Below are positions 7,178-16,690 of a DNA stretch of 64,000 bases, piece after piece. This DNA comes from Streptomyces sp. TRM68367 (lineage in GTDB: Bacteria > Actinomycetota > Actinomycetes > Streptomycetales > Streptomycetaceae). A program made the position numbers and the translations under genes. Below the pieces are notes generated by a model. That model saw only the letters and a program-made list of their open reading frames with translations, searched no databases and was not told the origin of the DNA. Location of the stretch: assembly GCF_014495685.1 (NCBI RefSeq), contig NZ_JACTVI010000003.1:124001-188000 (forward strand), given 5' to 3'. The stretch's first letter is position 1, and each line of letters opens with the position of its first letter.

Positions 7178-8402
7178 CCTGAAGCTCCTTCACCCCGTTG
7201 ATCCACGCCGAGCGCAGCCGGCGCGGGTCCCCGGTCAGCCGCAGCTCCGGCATCGCGTCCGCGACGGCGTTGAAGATGAGGTCGATCTCCAGCACGGCCA
7301 GGGACTTGCCCAGGCAGTAGTGCGGGCCGCCACCGCCGAAGCCGAGGTGCGGATTCGGGTCACGGGTGATGTCGAAGCCATCCGGGTCGTCGAAGACCTC
7401 GGGGTCGTGGTTGGCGGAGGCGTAGAAGAGTCCCACCCGGTCGCCCTTCCTGATGCGCTGCCCGCCGAGTTCGGTGTCCTGGGTGGCGGTGCGCTGGAAG
7501 GAGTTGACCGGCGTGGCCCAGCGGACGATCTCCTCGGCGGCCGTCCGGGGGCGTTCCCGCTTGTAGAGCTGCCACTGCTCGGGGTGGGTGAGGAAGGCGT
7601 GCATGCCGTGCGTGATGGCGTTGCGGGTGGTCTCGTTGCCCGCGACCGCCAGCATCAGCACGAAGAAGCCGAACTCGTCCGAGGCGAGGTTGCCCTCGTC
7701 CTCGGCGGACACCAGCGTCGTCACGATGTCCTTCGCCGGGCACTGCTTGCGGTCGGCGGCCATGTTCATCGCGTAGGCGATCAGCTCGGTGGCCGACTCC
7801 TGGCCGACCTCCTCGGTGATGGCGTACTCGGGATCGTCGTAGGCGATCATCTTGTTGGACCAGTCGAAGATCTTGGCCCGGTCGTCCTGCGGGATGCCGA
7901 TCAGCTCGGCTATCGCCTGCAGGGGCAGTTCGCAGGCGACCCGGGAGACGAAGTCGAAGGAGCCGCCGCGCTCCGCGAGCGCCCCGCGGACGATCGCGTG
8001 GGCGCGGGCGCGCAGGGTGTCCTCCAGGGCCCGGATGGCGCGCGGGGTGAACACGCGCTGCACGATCTGCCGGACCCGGGTGTGCTCCGGCGGGTCCATG
8101 TTGAGCAGGATCAGCCGCTGGGCGTCGATTGCGTCCCGCTCGATGTGCTCGTTGAACCGGATGATCGCCGTGTTGAGGCACGAGGAGAACAACTCGGGGT
8201 GCGTGGAGACGTACTTGACGTCCGTGTGCCGGGTGACGGCCCAATAGCCGTCGTCGTCGAAGCCTGCCAGGCCGTGCGGCTGCGCGATCCAGCGGACTGG
8301 TTCGGCCCGGCGCAGGTCTGCGTACTCGGGCAGCGGCACGCGGTGGTGCAGCAGATCGGGGTCGGTGAAGTCGAACCCGTCGGGAAGCGCTGGGCAGGGC
8401 AT
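7164..8402 (-). CDS. Cytochrome P450, CYP125-like (steroid side-chain hydroxylase family)
   Basis: A 412-residue soluble P450. Visible motifs are the I-helix AVAGNETTRNAI, the ExxR region AAEEIVRWATP and the heme loop FGGGGPHYCLGKSLA with the cysteine ligand near residue 361. The whole chain, for example DPDGFDITRDPNPHLGFGG and the N-terminal LPDGFDFTDP, closely follows what I recall of M. tuberculosis CYP125, which oxidises the C26/C27 terminal methyl of cholesterol. GGAG precedes the ATG. A KstR-like box lies about 50 bp upstream. Electrons probably come from the ferredoxin at 3723. The native substrate in a streptomycete could be a sterol, hopanoid or other isoprenoid. Confidence 0.9.
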   Translation of the reverse strand: MPCPALPDGFDFTDPDLLHHRVPLPEYADLRRAEPVRWIAQPHGLAGFDDDGYWAVTRHTDVKYVSTHPELFSSCLNTAIIRFNEHIERDAIDAQRLILLNMDPPEHTRVRQIVQRVFTPRAIRALEDTLRARAHAIVRGALAERGGSFDFVSRVACELPLQAIAELIGIPQDDRAKIFDWSNKMIAYDDPEYAITEEVGQESATELIAYAMNMAADRKQCPAKDIVTTLVSAEDEGNLASDEFGFFVLMLAVAGNETTRNAITHGMHAFLTHPEQWQLYKRERPRTAAEEIVRWATPVNSFQRTATQDTELGGQRIRKGDRVGLFYASANHDPEVFDDPDGFDITRDPNPHLGFGGGGPHYCLGKSLAVLEIDLIFNAVADAMPELRLTGDPRRLRSAWINGVKELQVSAG

Positions 8403-8450
8403 GGGCAGCTCCAGCTATCTGACGAACCATCAGCAATTCACCGTGAACGT

Positions 8451-8464
8451 AGTAACGGGTTCTA
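8451..8464. promoter_or_regulatory. KstR-type operator upstream of the P450 gene
   Basis: AGTAACGGGTTCTA, or TAGAACCCGTTACT on the minus strand, matches TnnAACnnGTTnnA except for one outer base. It is 49 bp upstream of the P450 start codon. Confidence 0.55.
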
Positions 8465-8579
8465 CAGGTGGCAAGAGGCACGACACCCCGAATTCCGTGC
8501 GGGATTCGTGCAGATCACGACTTCAGCGGGTGCAGCACCCTTGCGGTGACCCGCGTCACATCAGCAGACTGACTGGTAA

Positions 8580-9833
<1,254 letters not shown>

Positions 9834-9950
9834 CTGGCGCTCCCTGCCGAGGGAAGGAGATTCAGAGCGATCGTGCGGGGCATCGGATCGCCCAGGCCCT
9901 GCGGGGGGACCGGTGTGCCCAACCGTTCGGGGCGCGCGGCTGAGCACGGG

Positions 9951-10133
9951 ATGGTCGTACGGGTGGCGCGGCCGGGCGCGGTGACCGTGCGGGTGGCGTA
10001 CTCGCCGTGGCCGCGGGACGACGGCGGGTGTCTGAGCCGGGAGGGCGAGTTCACGCGGCTGACGGTCACCGCGCCGGGCGAGTACCGGATCAGCTCGGAG
10101 TACGGTCCTTCAGCAGGTCCTTCTCGTTGCTGA
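9951..10133 (+). pseudogene. C-terminal fragment of a membrane or glycosyltransferase protein
   Basis: About 60 codons encode a beta-rich tail: VVRVARPGAVTVRVAYSPW, then LTVTAPGEYRISSEYG. Similar tails end large streptomycete membrane glycosyltransferases, from memory. There is no start, signal or membrane domain in front, and the 3' end runs into the convergent GT87/PAP2 gene. It is probably a deletion remnant. Confidence 0.4.
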
Positions 10134-12138
10134 TCCCGGCGACGGCCGTGACGGTCCGGGCCCGCGGGCCCTGGAGCAGGTAGGTCAGGCCGAAGCCCGC
10201 GCCGACCACCACCGCGCCGCCGGCCGCGTCCAGCACCCAGTGGTTGCCGGTCGTGACGATCGCGGAGAGGGTGAAGAGGGGGTGCAGCAGTCCGAGCGCC
10301 TTCATCCACGCCCTGGGCGCGATGATCGCGATCACCAGACCGCACCACAGCGACCAGCCGAAGTGCAGGGACGGCATCGCGGCGTACTGGTTGGTGAGCG
10401 CCGTGAGCATGCCGTAGTCGGGCTTGGAGAAGTCCTGCACGCCGTGCACGGTGTCGATGATCCCGAGGTGCGGCATCAGGCGGGGCGGGGCCAGCGGGTA
10501 GAGCCAGAAGCCGACGAGGGCGAGGAGGGTGGCGAAGCCGAGGGAGGCGCGGGCCCAGCGGTAGTCGACGGGGCGGCGCCAGCAGAGGATGCCGAGGACG
10601 GCGAGCGGGACGATGAAGTGGAACGACGTGTAGTAGAAGTCGAAGAAGCTCCGCAGCCAGTCGACCTTCACGACGGCGTGGTTGATCGCGTGCTCGATGT
10701 CGAGGTGCAGGACGCGTTCGAGGTCGAGTATCTGCTGCCCGTGCTCCTCGGCGCGGGCCCGGCCGTCCGCGTTGCTGCCGCCGGTCGCCGCGAGCCGGAC
10801 CTTGGAGTAGGCGGCGTAGGTGACCCGGATGAGGAGCAGTTCGAGGAAGAGGTTGGGGCGGGTCAGGACGCGGCGCAGGAAGGGCAGGAGCGGGACGTGT
10901 CTGAAGCGGGCCGGGACCGGTGCGGCGTACTCGGTGGGGATCGGCGACCGGTAGTACGGCGAGGTGCGGGACAGGAACGGTACAGCGGTGGCGGCGGCGA
11001 TCGCGGCGAGCAGGACGACGTTGCCGCGCAGCGGGTACAGCGCGGCCATGTTCGGCAGGATCATCTTCGCCGGCAGGGTCATCACCAGGACGACGGCGAC
11101 CGGCCAGACGAGCCGGTCGGAGGCGCGTGTGCCGACCCGGCCGACGACCGCGAGCAGCACCCACAGCAGCTGGTGCTGCCAGGCGGTGGGCGCCACCACG
11201 ATCGCTGCGCAGCCGGTGATGGCCACGGCGAGCAGCAGCTGCCCGTCGCGGGCGTAGCGCACGGCGCGGCGCAGGCCGAGGACGGCGACGGCCGCGCCGA
11301 GCGCCAGGAACAGGACGATCTCCAGCGGGCCGGTGAGGCCGAGGCGGAGCAGGGCGCCGTGCAGGGACTGGTTGCCGAGGTCGTCGGCCCGGCCGCCGAG
11401 GCCGACGCCCGCCAGGTGGTGCACCCAGTAGGTGTACGAGTCGTGCGGCATCGCGGCCCAGGCCAGCGCGGTGCACGCGGCGAACGTGACGCCGGTGGCG
11501 GCCACGGCACGGCGGCGGCCGGTGAACCACAGCAGCGGCGCGAACAGCAGCAGCGTCGGCTGGAGGGCGGCGGCAACGCCGATCAGGACGCCGCTGGTGC
11601 GCTGGCCGCGGGCGACGAAACAGCCCAGCAGGACGAGCAGGACCGGGATGATGCCGGTCTGGCCGAGCGAGAGGGCGTTGCGCACCGGCAGCGACAGCAT
11701 CAGCAGGCTGATCGCGACCGGCGCGGCGAGCAGGGCCGTACGGCGGCCGACCGGCTGCGGCAGGGCGCGGGCGGCGACCAGGCCGAGGGCGACCACCAGC
11801 AGGAGTGTGCCGAAGGTCCAGCCCCAGCCGAGGGCCTGCTCGGCGGATCTGGTGAGCGGCTTGAGGACCAGGCCGCCGAACGGGGTGCCGGTGAAGCGCG
11901 TCGATTCGTAGAGCGAGCCGTTGACGTGCAGGACGCCGTTCGGTCCGACCCAGGTCTCCAGGTCCGTCAGCCGCTCCCCGCGCGGGGTGCTCAGGACGAC
12001 GGCGACCTGCCGTACGGCGAGGATCACTGCCACCAGCCACAGTCCGAGGCGGGCCGCGCGCAGGCGTGCCCTGGCCGCACCGACGGCCGTCACTCCGAAG
12101 GCCTCCGCCGGCTGCCCACCGTGCTCCGCATTCGCCAC
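10090..12138 (-). CDS. Fused GT87 glycosyltransferase / PAP2 phosphatase-transferase
   Basis: An integral membrane protein of 682 residues. The N-terminal part (to about 420) is a GT87-type polyprenyl-phosphate mannosyltransferase-like membrane domain with many helices. The C-terminal part is a PAP2/inositol-phosphotransferase domain with the catalytic motifs NQYAAMPSLHFGWSLWCG and TTGNHWVLDAAGG (the two essential His). Such fusions are expected to act on lipid-linked sugars or inositol lipids. The GTG at 12138 is preferred because GGGAGG precedes it; an upstream in-frame GTG at 12201 would place two palindromes inside the coding region. Confidence 0.82.
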   Translation of the reverse strand: MANAEHGGQPAEAFGVTAVGAARARLRAARLGLWLVAVILAVRQVAVVLSTPRGERLTDLETWVGPNGVLHVNGSLYESTRFTGTPFGGLVLKPLTRSAEQALGWGWTFGTLLLVVALGLVAARALPQPVGRRTALLAAPVAISLLMLSLPVRNALSLGQTGIIPVLLVLLGCFVARGQRTSGVLIGVAAALQPTLLLFAPLLWFTGRRRAVAATGVTFAACTALAWAAMPHDSYTYWVHHLAGVGLGGRADDLGNQSLHGALLRLGLTGPLEIVLFLALGAAVAVLGLRRAVRYARDGQLLLAVAITGCAAIVVAPTAWQHQLLWVLLAVVGRVGTRASDRLVWPVAVVLVMTLPAKMILPNMAALYPLRGNVVLLAAIAAATAVPFLSRTSPYYRSPIPTEYAAPVPARFRHVPLLPFLRRVLTRPNLFLELLLIRVTYAAYSKVRLAATGGSNADGRARAEEHGQQILDLERVLHLDIEHAINHAVVKVDWLRSFFDFYYTSFHFIVPLAVLGILCWRRPVDYRWARASLGFATLLALVGFWLYPLAPPRLMPHLGIIDTVHGVQDFSKPDYGMLTALTNQYAAMPSLHFGWSLWCGLVIAIIAPRAWMKALGLLHPLFTLSAIVTTGNHWVLDAAGGAVVVGAGFGLTYLLQGPRARTVTAVAGISNEKDLLKDRTPS

Positions 12139-12174
12139 GCCTCGTCGGCCTCCCGCCCCGTTCGACCCATGCGT

Positions 12175-12204
12175 CCCGTGCACGGGGAATTTCCCGTGCA
12201 CGGG
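12175..12204. promoter_or_regulatory. Tandem 12-bp palindromes upstream of the GT87/PAP2 gene
   Basis: The perfect palindrome CCCGTGCACGGG occurs twice (12175-12186, 12193-12204) separated by GAATTT, an 18-bp period that puts both on nearly the same face of the helix. This looks like a double operator. No regulator is assigned. Confidence 0.5.
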
Positions 12205-12475
12205 AATTTCCTGTGCGAACCCTATGAGGCTCGACCCGCCCCCGGGAGAGAGACGCAGGTTACCCCCGCTTCACCTGACGTCCGCTCTTCTTTTATCCCG
12301 ATGACGATAGCCGGGGGGTGGCTGGGATGCCTCTCGGGGACGCGAGACGGATCACAGAGGGGCCTGCCTGTGGCCGCGCCGGGCGCCGCCCGCCGCGCTC
12401 TCACCCGTTCGGCTGAAACACGCCGCCGCGAAGCGGCGGACAGGGAACGATCACCAACTACCTTCGTTAGCGCAC

Positions 12476-12496
12476 CTAGTTAGAACTGCTAACTAG
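12476..12496. promoter_or_regulatory. 8-bp inverted repeat upstream of the O-methyltransferase gene
   Basis: CTAGTTAG-AACTG-CTAACTAG is a perfect inverted repeat 22 bp before the start codon. The position suits a repressor site. A further half-site, CGTTAG, lies just upstream. The 12202-12518 gap otherwise shows only a short GC-rich hairpin near 12423. Confidence 0.5.
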
Positions 12497-12518
12497 CCAT
12501 AGGGAAAGGCACAGATCC

Positions 12519-13190
12519 ATGAGCCAGCCGCAGCCCTGGGCCGACGTCGACGCCTATTTCGCCGGCCACCTCTCGCCCGACGACGAGGCCCTCGAGGCCG
12601 CGCTGCGCGACAGCGACGCCGCCGGGCTTCCGCATGTCAACGTCACCGCTCCGCAGGGCAAGCTGCTCCAGCTGCTCGCCCAGCTCCAGGGCGCCCGCCA
12701 CATCCTGGAGATCGGCACGCTCGGCGGTTACAGCACCATCTGGCTGGCCCGCGCCCTGCCCGCCGACGGCAGGCTGATCTCCCTGGAGTACAGCGCGAAG
12801 CACGCCGAGGTCGCCACGCGCAACATCGCCCGCGCCGGTCTCGACCGGATCGTCGAGGTGCGGGTCGGCCCGGCCCTGGAGTCGCTGCCCAAGCTCGCCG
12901 ACGACAACCCGCCGCCGTTCGACCTGGTCTTCATCGACGCCGACAAGGCCAACAACCCGCACTACGTGGAGTGGGCGCTGCGCCTCACGAGCGCGGGCAG
13001 CCTGATCATCGTCGACAACGTCGTACGCGGCGGCCACGTCGCCGACACCGACAGCACCGACCCGGACATCCGGGGCACCCGCGCCGCCATCGAACTCATC
13101 GGCAGCCATCCCCGACTCAGCGGCACGGCCGTCCAGACGGTGGGGAGCAAGGGGTACGACGGTTTCGCACTGGCACGGGTGCTGGCGTAG
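12519..13190 (+). CDS. SAM-dependent O-methyltransferase (COMT/CCoAOMT type)
   Basis: A 223-residue enzyme of the family-3 O-methyltransferases. The SAM loop is ILEIGTLGGYSTIWLARALP; the metal-binding residues are in FIDADKANNPHYVEWA and IIVDNVVRGG, as in cation-dependent catechol or caffeoyl-CoA methyltransferases. GGGAAAGG precedes the ATG. It is a single gene with its own palindromic operator and is not linked to a biosynthetic cluster. The substrate is unknown; small catechols or flavonoids are usual. Confidence 0.88.
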   Translation: MSQPQPWADVDAYFAGHLSPDDEALEAALRDSDAAGLPHVNVTAPQGKLLQLLAQLQGARHILEIGTLGGYSTIWLARALPADGRLISLEYSAKHAEVATRNIARAGLDRIVEVRVGPALESLPKLADDNPPPFDLVFIDADKANNPHYVEWALRLTSAGSLIIVDNVVRGGHVADTDSTDPDIRGTRAAIELIGSHPRLSGTAVQTVGSKGYDGFALARVLA

Positions 13191-13300
13191 GGGGGTGGAC
13201 CTGCTCACAAGCCGCGGGCACCCCCGGCTCACACCGACCGACATCAGCACCGCATCCGTGAACGCCGGCCACGCCCACGGTCCACCACCGACAACACCGC

Positions 13301-14221
13301 TCAGCCGACCGCGTCCCGCTCGTCCCCCCGCTCCGTCTGGAAGTGGGTCAGGAACGGGCGGGCGGTGCTGAACTCCCGGAACCTGCGGGCCGCTTCGGAG
13401 TGGTAGGCGTCCGCACGCCAGACCAGGCTGAGAACGCGGTGGCACTGCGGTGCGTCGACCCGTACCCAGTCGACCCGCGCGCGCATGCCCAGCTCACGGG
13501 ACATCGCGGGTACGAGGCCGATACCGAGCCCGGCGCCGATCAGGTCACCACTGGCGCCCGGCTCGTCGCCCTCGCAGGACAGCACCGGCGTGAGCCCCTC
13601 GGCGGCGAACAGCCGGTCCAGCAGGGCCCGTTGCCAGTACCCGGGGCGCGGCGTGACGAACGGTTCGGCGGCGAGCTCGGCGATGGTGACGCCGTCCCGC
13701 CCCGCCAGCCGGTGCCCCAGCGGCACCGCCAGCAGCACCTCCTCGCGGAACAGCTCCGCGGAGGCGAGGGCGGGCCCGGTCAGCGGCTGGGACGCCAGGC
13801 AGAAGTCCACCTCCCGGCCGCGCAGCCGCCGCTCCATCTCCTGCGCCGTGCACTGGAACAGCCGTACCTCCGCCCGGGGATGGTCCGTACGGAACCCGGC
13901 CAGCAGCCCGGTGAGGGTGAGCAGGGTCTCGGCGGCCACCGAGACCCGGCCAAGGCCCCGGTCCCGGGCGTCGAGCAACGCCCGCTGGGCGTCGTCCAGT
14001 TCGCTCAGCGCGCGTTCCACGTGCCGCAGGAACATCGTGCCGTACTGGTTCAGCCGCACCCGCCGCCCCTCCCGGTCGAACAGGGGCGTGCCCAGCTCGG
14101 CCTCCAGGCGCGCGATGGTGCGGCTGACCGACGGCTGCGCCACCCGCAGCGCCTCGGCGGCCCGGCTGATGTGCTCGAAGCGGGCGACGGTGCGGAAGTA
14201 GCGCAGCTGGAGAAGATCCAT
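13301..14221 (-). CDS. LysR-family transcriptional regulator
   Basis: A 306-residue LysR regulator. The N-terminal winged helix reads LLQLRYFRTVARFEHISRAA, then VAQPSVSRTIARLEAELG. The C-terminal periplasmic-binding-like domain carries the effector site. The ATG at 14221 is preferred over 14257 because it gives the standard LysR N-terminus. It is transcribed away from cydA with a shared 157-bp promoter region, the usual LysR arrangement, so it may control the cyd operon or itself. I see no clear Rex site there. Confidence 0.88.
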   Translation of the reverse strand: MDLLQLRYFRTVARFEHISRAAEALRVAQPSVSRTIARLEAELGTPLFDREGRRVRLNQYGTMFLRHVERALSELDDAQRALLDARDRGLGRVSVAAETLLTLTGLLAGFRTDHPRAEVRLFQCTAQEMERRLRGREVDFCLASQPLTGPALASAELFREEVLLAVPLGHRLAGRDGVTIAELAAEPFVTPRPGYWQRALLDRLFAAEGLTPVLSCEGDEPGASGDLIGAGLGIGLVPAMSRELGMRARVDWVRVDAPQCHRVLSLVWRADAYHSEAARRFREFSTARPFLTHFQTERGDERDAVG

Positions 14222-14378
14222 GCGGTCATCCTGACTCACGTGCGCCGCCGAACTCATGCCTTCCCGGCAATGAAGTCATGGCGGATTTCGTCTTGGACGG
14301 TATAAGCGTCCGGTCCTTACGTTGCTGCTGGAGGTCCACCGGCCTCCGTATCCCCGTGACAGCAAGGAAGGCCGAACC

Positions 14379-15599
14379 ATGGGCGCTTCGGATCTGGCCC
14401 GGCTCCAGTTCGCGGCCACGACCGGGATCCACTGGCTGTTCGTGATCCTCACCCTGGGCCTGGTGCCGCTCGTGGCGCTCCTGCACACCCGTGCCGCGCT
14501 CACCCGCGATCCCGCCAGGCGGGCGGTCCTGGAGCGCACGACCCGCTTCTGGGGACAGCTGTACCTCATCAACTACGCGGTGGGCATCGCCACCGGCCTG
14601 GTGATGGAGTTCCAGTTCGGGCTCAACTGGAGCGGACTGAGCAAGTTCGCCGGGAACGTCTTCGGCGCCCCGCTGGCACTCGAGACCCTCATCGCCTTCT
14701 TCGCGGAGTCCACCTTCCTCGGCATGTGGATCTTCGGCTGGGGCCGGCTGCGCAAGGGCATCCACGTCACGCTGATCTGGCTGGTGGCCCTGACCGCCTA
14801 CGCCTCCGCCTACTGGATCCTCGTCGCCAACGGCTTCCTGCAGCATCCCGTGGGCTACGAACTGCGCGACGGCACCGCCTACCTGACCGACTTCGGCGCA
14901 CTGCTGACCAACCCCAGCGCGCTCCTCGCCCTCGCCCACATCACGCTGGCCGCGCTGACGACGGGCGGTGTCTTCGTCGCCGGGATCAGCGCCTTCCACT
15001 TCGCCCGGGGCACCGAGGAGACCGACCTGTTCCGCGGGTCGCTGCGGCTCGGAGTCTGGGTGAGCATGCTCGCGTCGTTCTTCGTCATCATCGTCGGCGA
15101 CCTCCAGTTCCCGCTGCTGGAGCGGACCCAGCCCGCGAAGCTGGCCGCCCTGGACAGCAGTGACGCGCCCTGGCACGTCTGGCTGCGGATCTCGATGGAC
15201 GCGATGACGATCATCGGCAACACCGTGTCCACCATCACGCTGATCGCCGTCGTCCTGCTGTGGAAGGACTGGCTGGTGCGCCGGCGCCCCCTCGCGTACC
15301 TGATGACGGCGGTGATCCCGTTCCCCTTCATCGCCTCCGTGGGCGGCTGGGTGTTCCGCGAGGTCGGCCGCCAACCGTGGCTGGTGTACGGAGAGTTGAA
15401 GGTCGAGGACGCGGTCTCGCACGTGAGCGTCACGACCCTGGCCGTCTCCTGCACGGGGTTCGTCGCCCTCTTCGTCGCTCTCGCCGTGACCAACTGGGCC
15501 CTGATCATCCGCTTCGCCCGCCGCGGCCCGCAGGGCGTGCAGCTGGGCGCCGCCCCCGAGGACAGACAGGGCGACAAGCAGCCGGTCCCCGCCTTCTGA
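14379..15599 (+). CDS. cydA: Cytochrome bd oxidase subunit I, CydA-like without a Q loop
   Basis: A 406-residue membrane subunit of the bd oxidase. Heme ligands are visible: His18 (GIHWLFV), His187 (LALAHITL), Met273 (RISMDAM) and Glu328 next to GRQPW (330-334). The proton-channel acids Glu102 and Glu110 (LETLIAFFAES) are also kept. Unlike E. coli CydA (522 residues), the Q loop is almost absent: after GDLQFPLLERTQPAKLAA the chain returns to membrane in about 15 residues, and the quinol-binding GDES/Glu pattern is lost. AAGGAAGG precedes the ATG. It is the first gene of cydAB-cydDC. Confidence 0.88.
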   Translation: MGASDLARLQFAATTGIHWLFVILTLGLVPLVALLHTRAALTRDPARRAVLERTTRFWGQLYLINYAVGIATGLVMEFQFGLNWSGLSKFAGNVFGAPLALETLIAFFAESTFLGMWIFGWGRLRKGIHVTLIWLVALTAYASAYWILVANGFLQHPVGYELRDGTAYLTDFGALLTNPSALLALAHITLAALTTGGVFVAGISAFHFARGTEETDLFRGSLRLGVWVSMLASFFVIIVGDLQFPLLERTQPAKLAALDSSDAPWHVWLRISMDAMTIIGNTVSTITLIAVVLLWKDWLVRRRPLAYLMTAVIPFPFIASVGGWVFREVGRQPWLVYGELKVEDAVSHVSVTTLAVSCTGFVALFVALAVTNWALIIRFARRGPQGVQLGAAPEDRQGDKQPVPAF

Positions 15600-15645
15600 C
15601 CGGCTCGCGTTCCCACCCGCCCGCGTTCCGAACAGGAGTAACGAG

Positions 15646-16656
15646 ATGGATCTGCAGACCGCGTGGCTGGCGCTCCTGGGCCTGCTGCTGGGCGGCTACT
15701 TCGTCCTCGGCGGCTACGACCTGGGCGTGCAGATGCTGCTGCCGGCCATGGGCCACGACGACACCGCCCGGGGCCCCGCCCTGTCCGCCATGGGCCCGTT
15801 CTTCCTGGGCAACGAGGTGTGGCTGGTCGCCTTCACCGGGGTGCTCTTCGGCGCGTTCCCGCACCTGGAGGGCAGCCTCCTGTCGGGCCTGTACCCGCTG
15901 ATCGTGGCGATCCTCGTCGGCCTGGTCACCGGCAACGCGGCCGTGCAACTGCGCGGCCGGGCGCGCACGGCCGCGGGACGGCGGCGCTGGGACGCCCTGG
16001 TCGTCCTGGGCGGTGCGCTTCCCGCGCTGTGCTGGGGCCTGATCGTGGGCCTGCTGCTGCGCGGCCTGCCCCGGCGGCCCGACGGCAGCTTCCACGTGGG
16101 CACCGGTGACGTGCTGCATCCGTTCGTCCTGTCCTGCGGGGTGGCCATGGCCCTGCTCCTCGCGGCCCACGGCGCCGCGTTCCTGGCCCTGCGCTCCGCC
16201 GCCCCCGAGGCCGCCGCCCGCGCCGCGCACACGGGCAGGACCCTGCTCCGCGCCACCGCCGCGATCGCCGTACTCCCCCTGCTCCTCACCCTGTTCGGCG
16301 CCGGCGCCGCACCGCACAACCCGGTGTCCGCCGCCGTCCTCACGGCCGTGCCGGCCGCCGCCCTCGCCGCAGCGTGGCGGTCACTGTCCCGGGGCCGGAC
16401 CGGCGCCGCCTTCACTGCCACCTGCTGCGCGGCCCTGACGCCGGTGCCACTGCTGGGTTTCGCCCACTACCCCTACGTCCTGGCCTCGCGGTCCGGCGCC
16501 GGCCTGACGGTCGGCCAGGCCGCCGCGGACGACGCCACCCTCACCGTCCTGTCAGCCTTCGGTGTCCTGGTGATCCCGGCGATCCTCGCCTACCAGGCGT
16601 GGAGCTGGTGGGTGTTCCGGGGCCGCACCGGACAGCGGCATCCGACGTACTTCTGA
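15646..16656 (+). CDS. cydB: Cytochrome bd oxidase subunit II
   Basis: A 336-residue membrane protein with about eight helices. The N-terminal FVLGGYDLGVQMLLPAMG is the CydB signature, with the conserved Asp of the heme-proximal channel. FLGNEVWLVAFTGVLFGAFP follows, as in the family. An AGGAG site precedes the ATG, and the gap to cydA is 46 bp. It forms the heterodimer with CydA in the plasma membrane. Confidence 0.9.
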   Translation: MDLQTAWLALLGLLLGGYFVLGGYDLGVQMLLPAMGHDDTARGPALSAMGPFFLGNEVWLVAFTGVLFGAFPHLEGSLLSGLYPLIVAILVGLVTGNAAVQLRGRARTAAGRRRWDALVVLGGALPALCWGLIVGLLLRGLPRRPDGSFHVGTGDVLHPFVLSCGVAMALLLAAHGAAFLALRSAAPEAAARAAHTGRTLLRATAAIAVLPLLLTLFGAGAAPHNPVSAAVLTAVPAAALAAAWRSLSRGRTGAAFTATCCAALTPVPLLGFAHYPYVLASRSGAGLTVGQAAADDATLTVLSAFGVLVIPAILAYQAWSWWVFRGRTGQRHPTYF

Positions 16657-16690
16657 GCCAGTCTGCGGCCGTACGCCCCAAGGAGTTGTC

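Noticed and set aside
14222-14378. A Rex (NADH-sensing) operator upstream of cydA.
   Set aside because: No TTGTGAAN6TTCACAA-like site is present in the gap, although Rex controls cyd genes in S. coelicolor.
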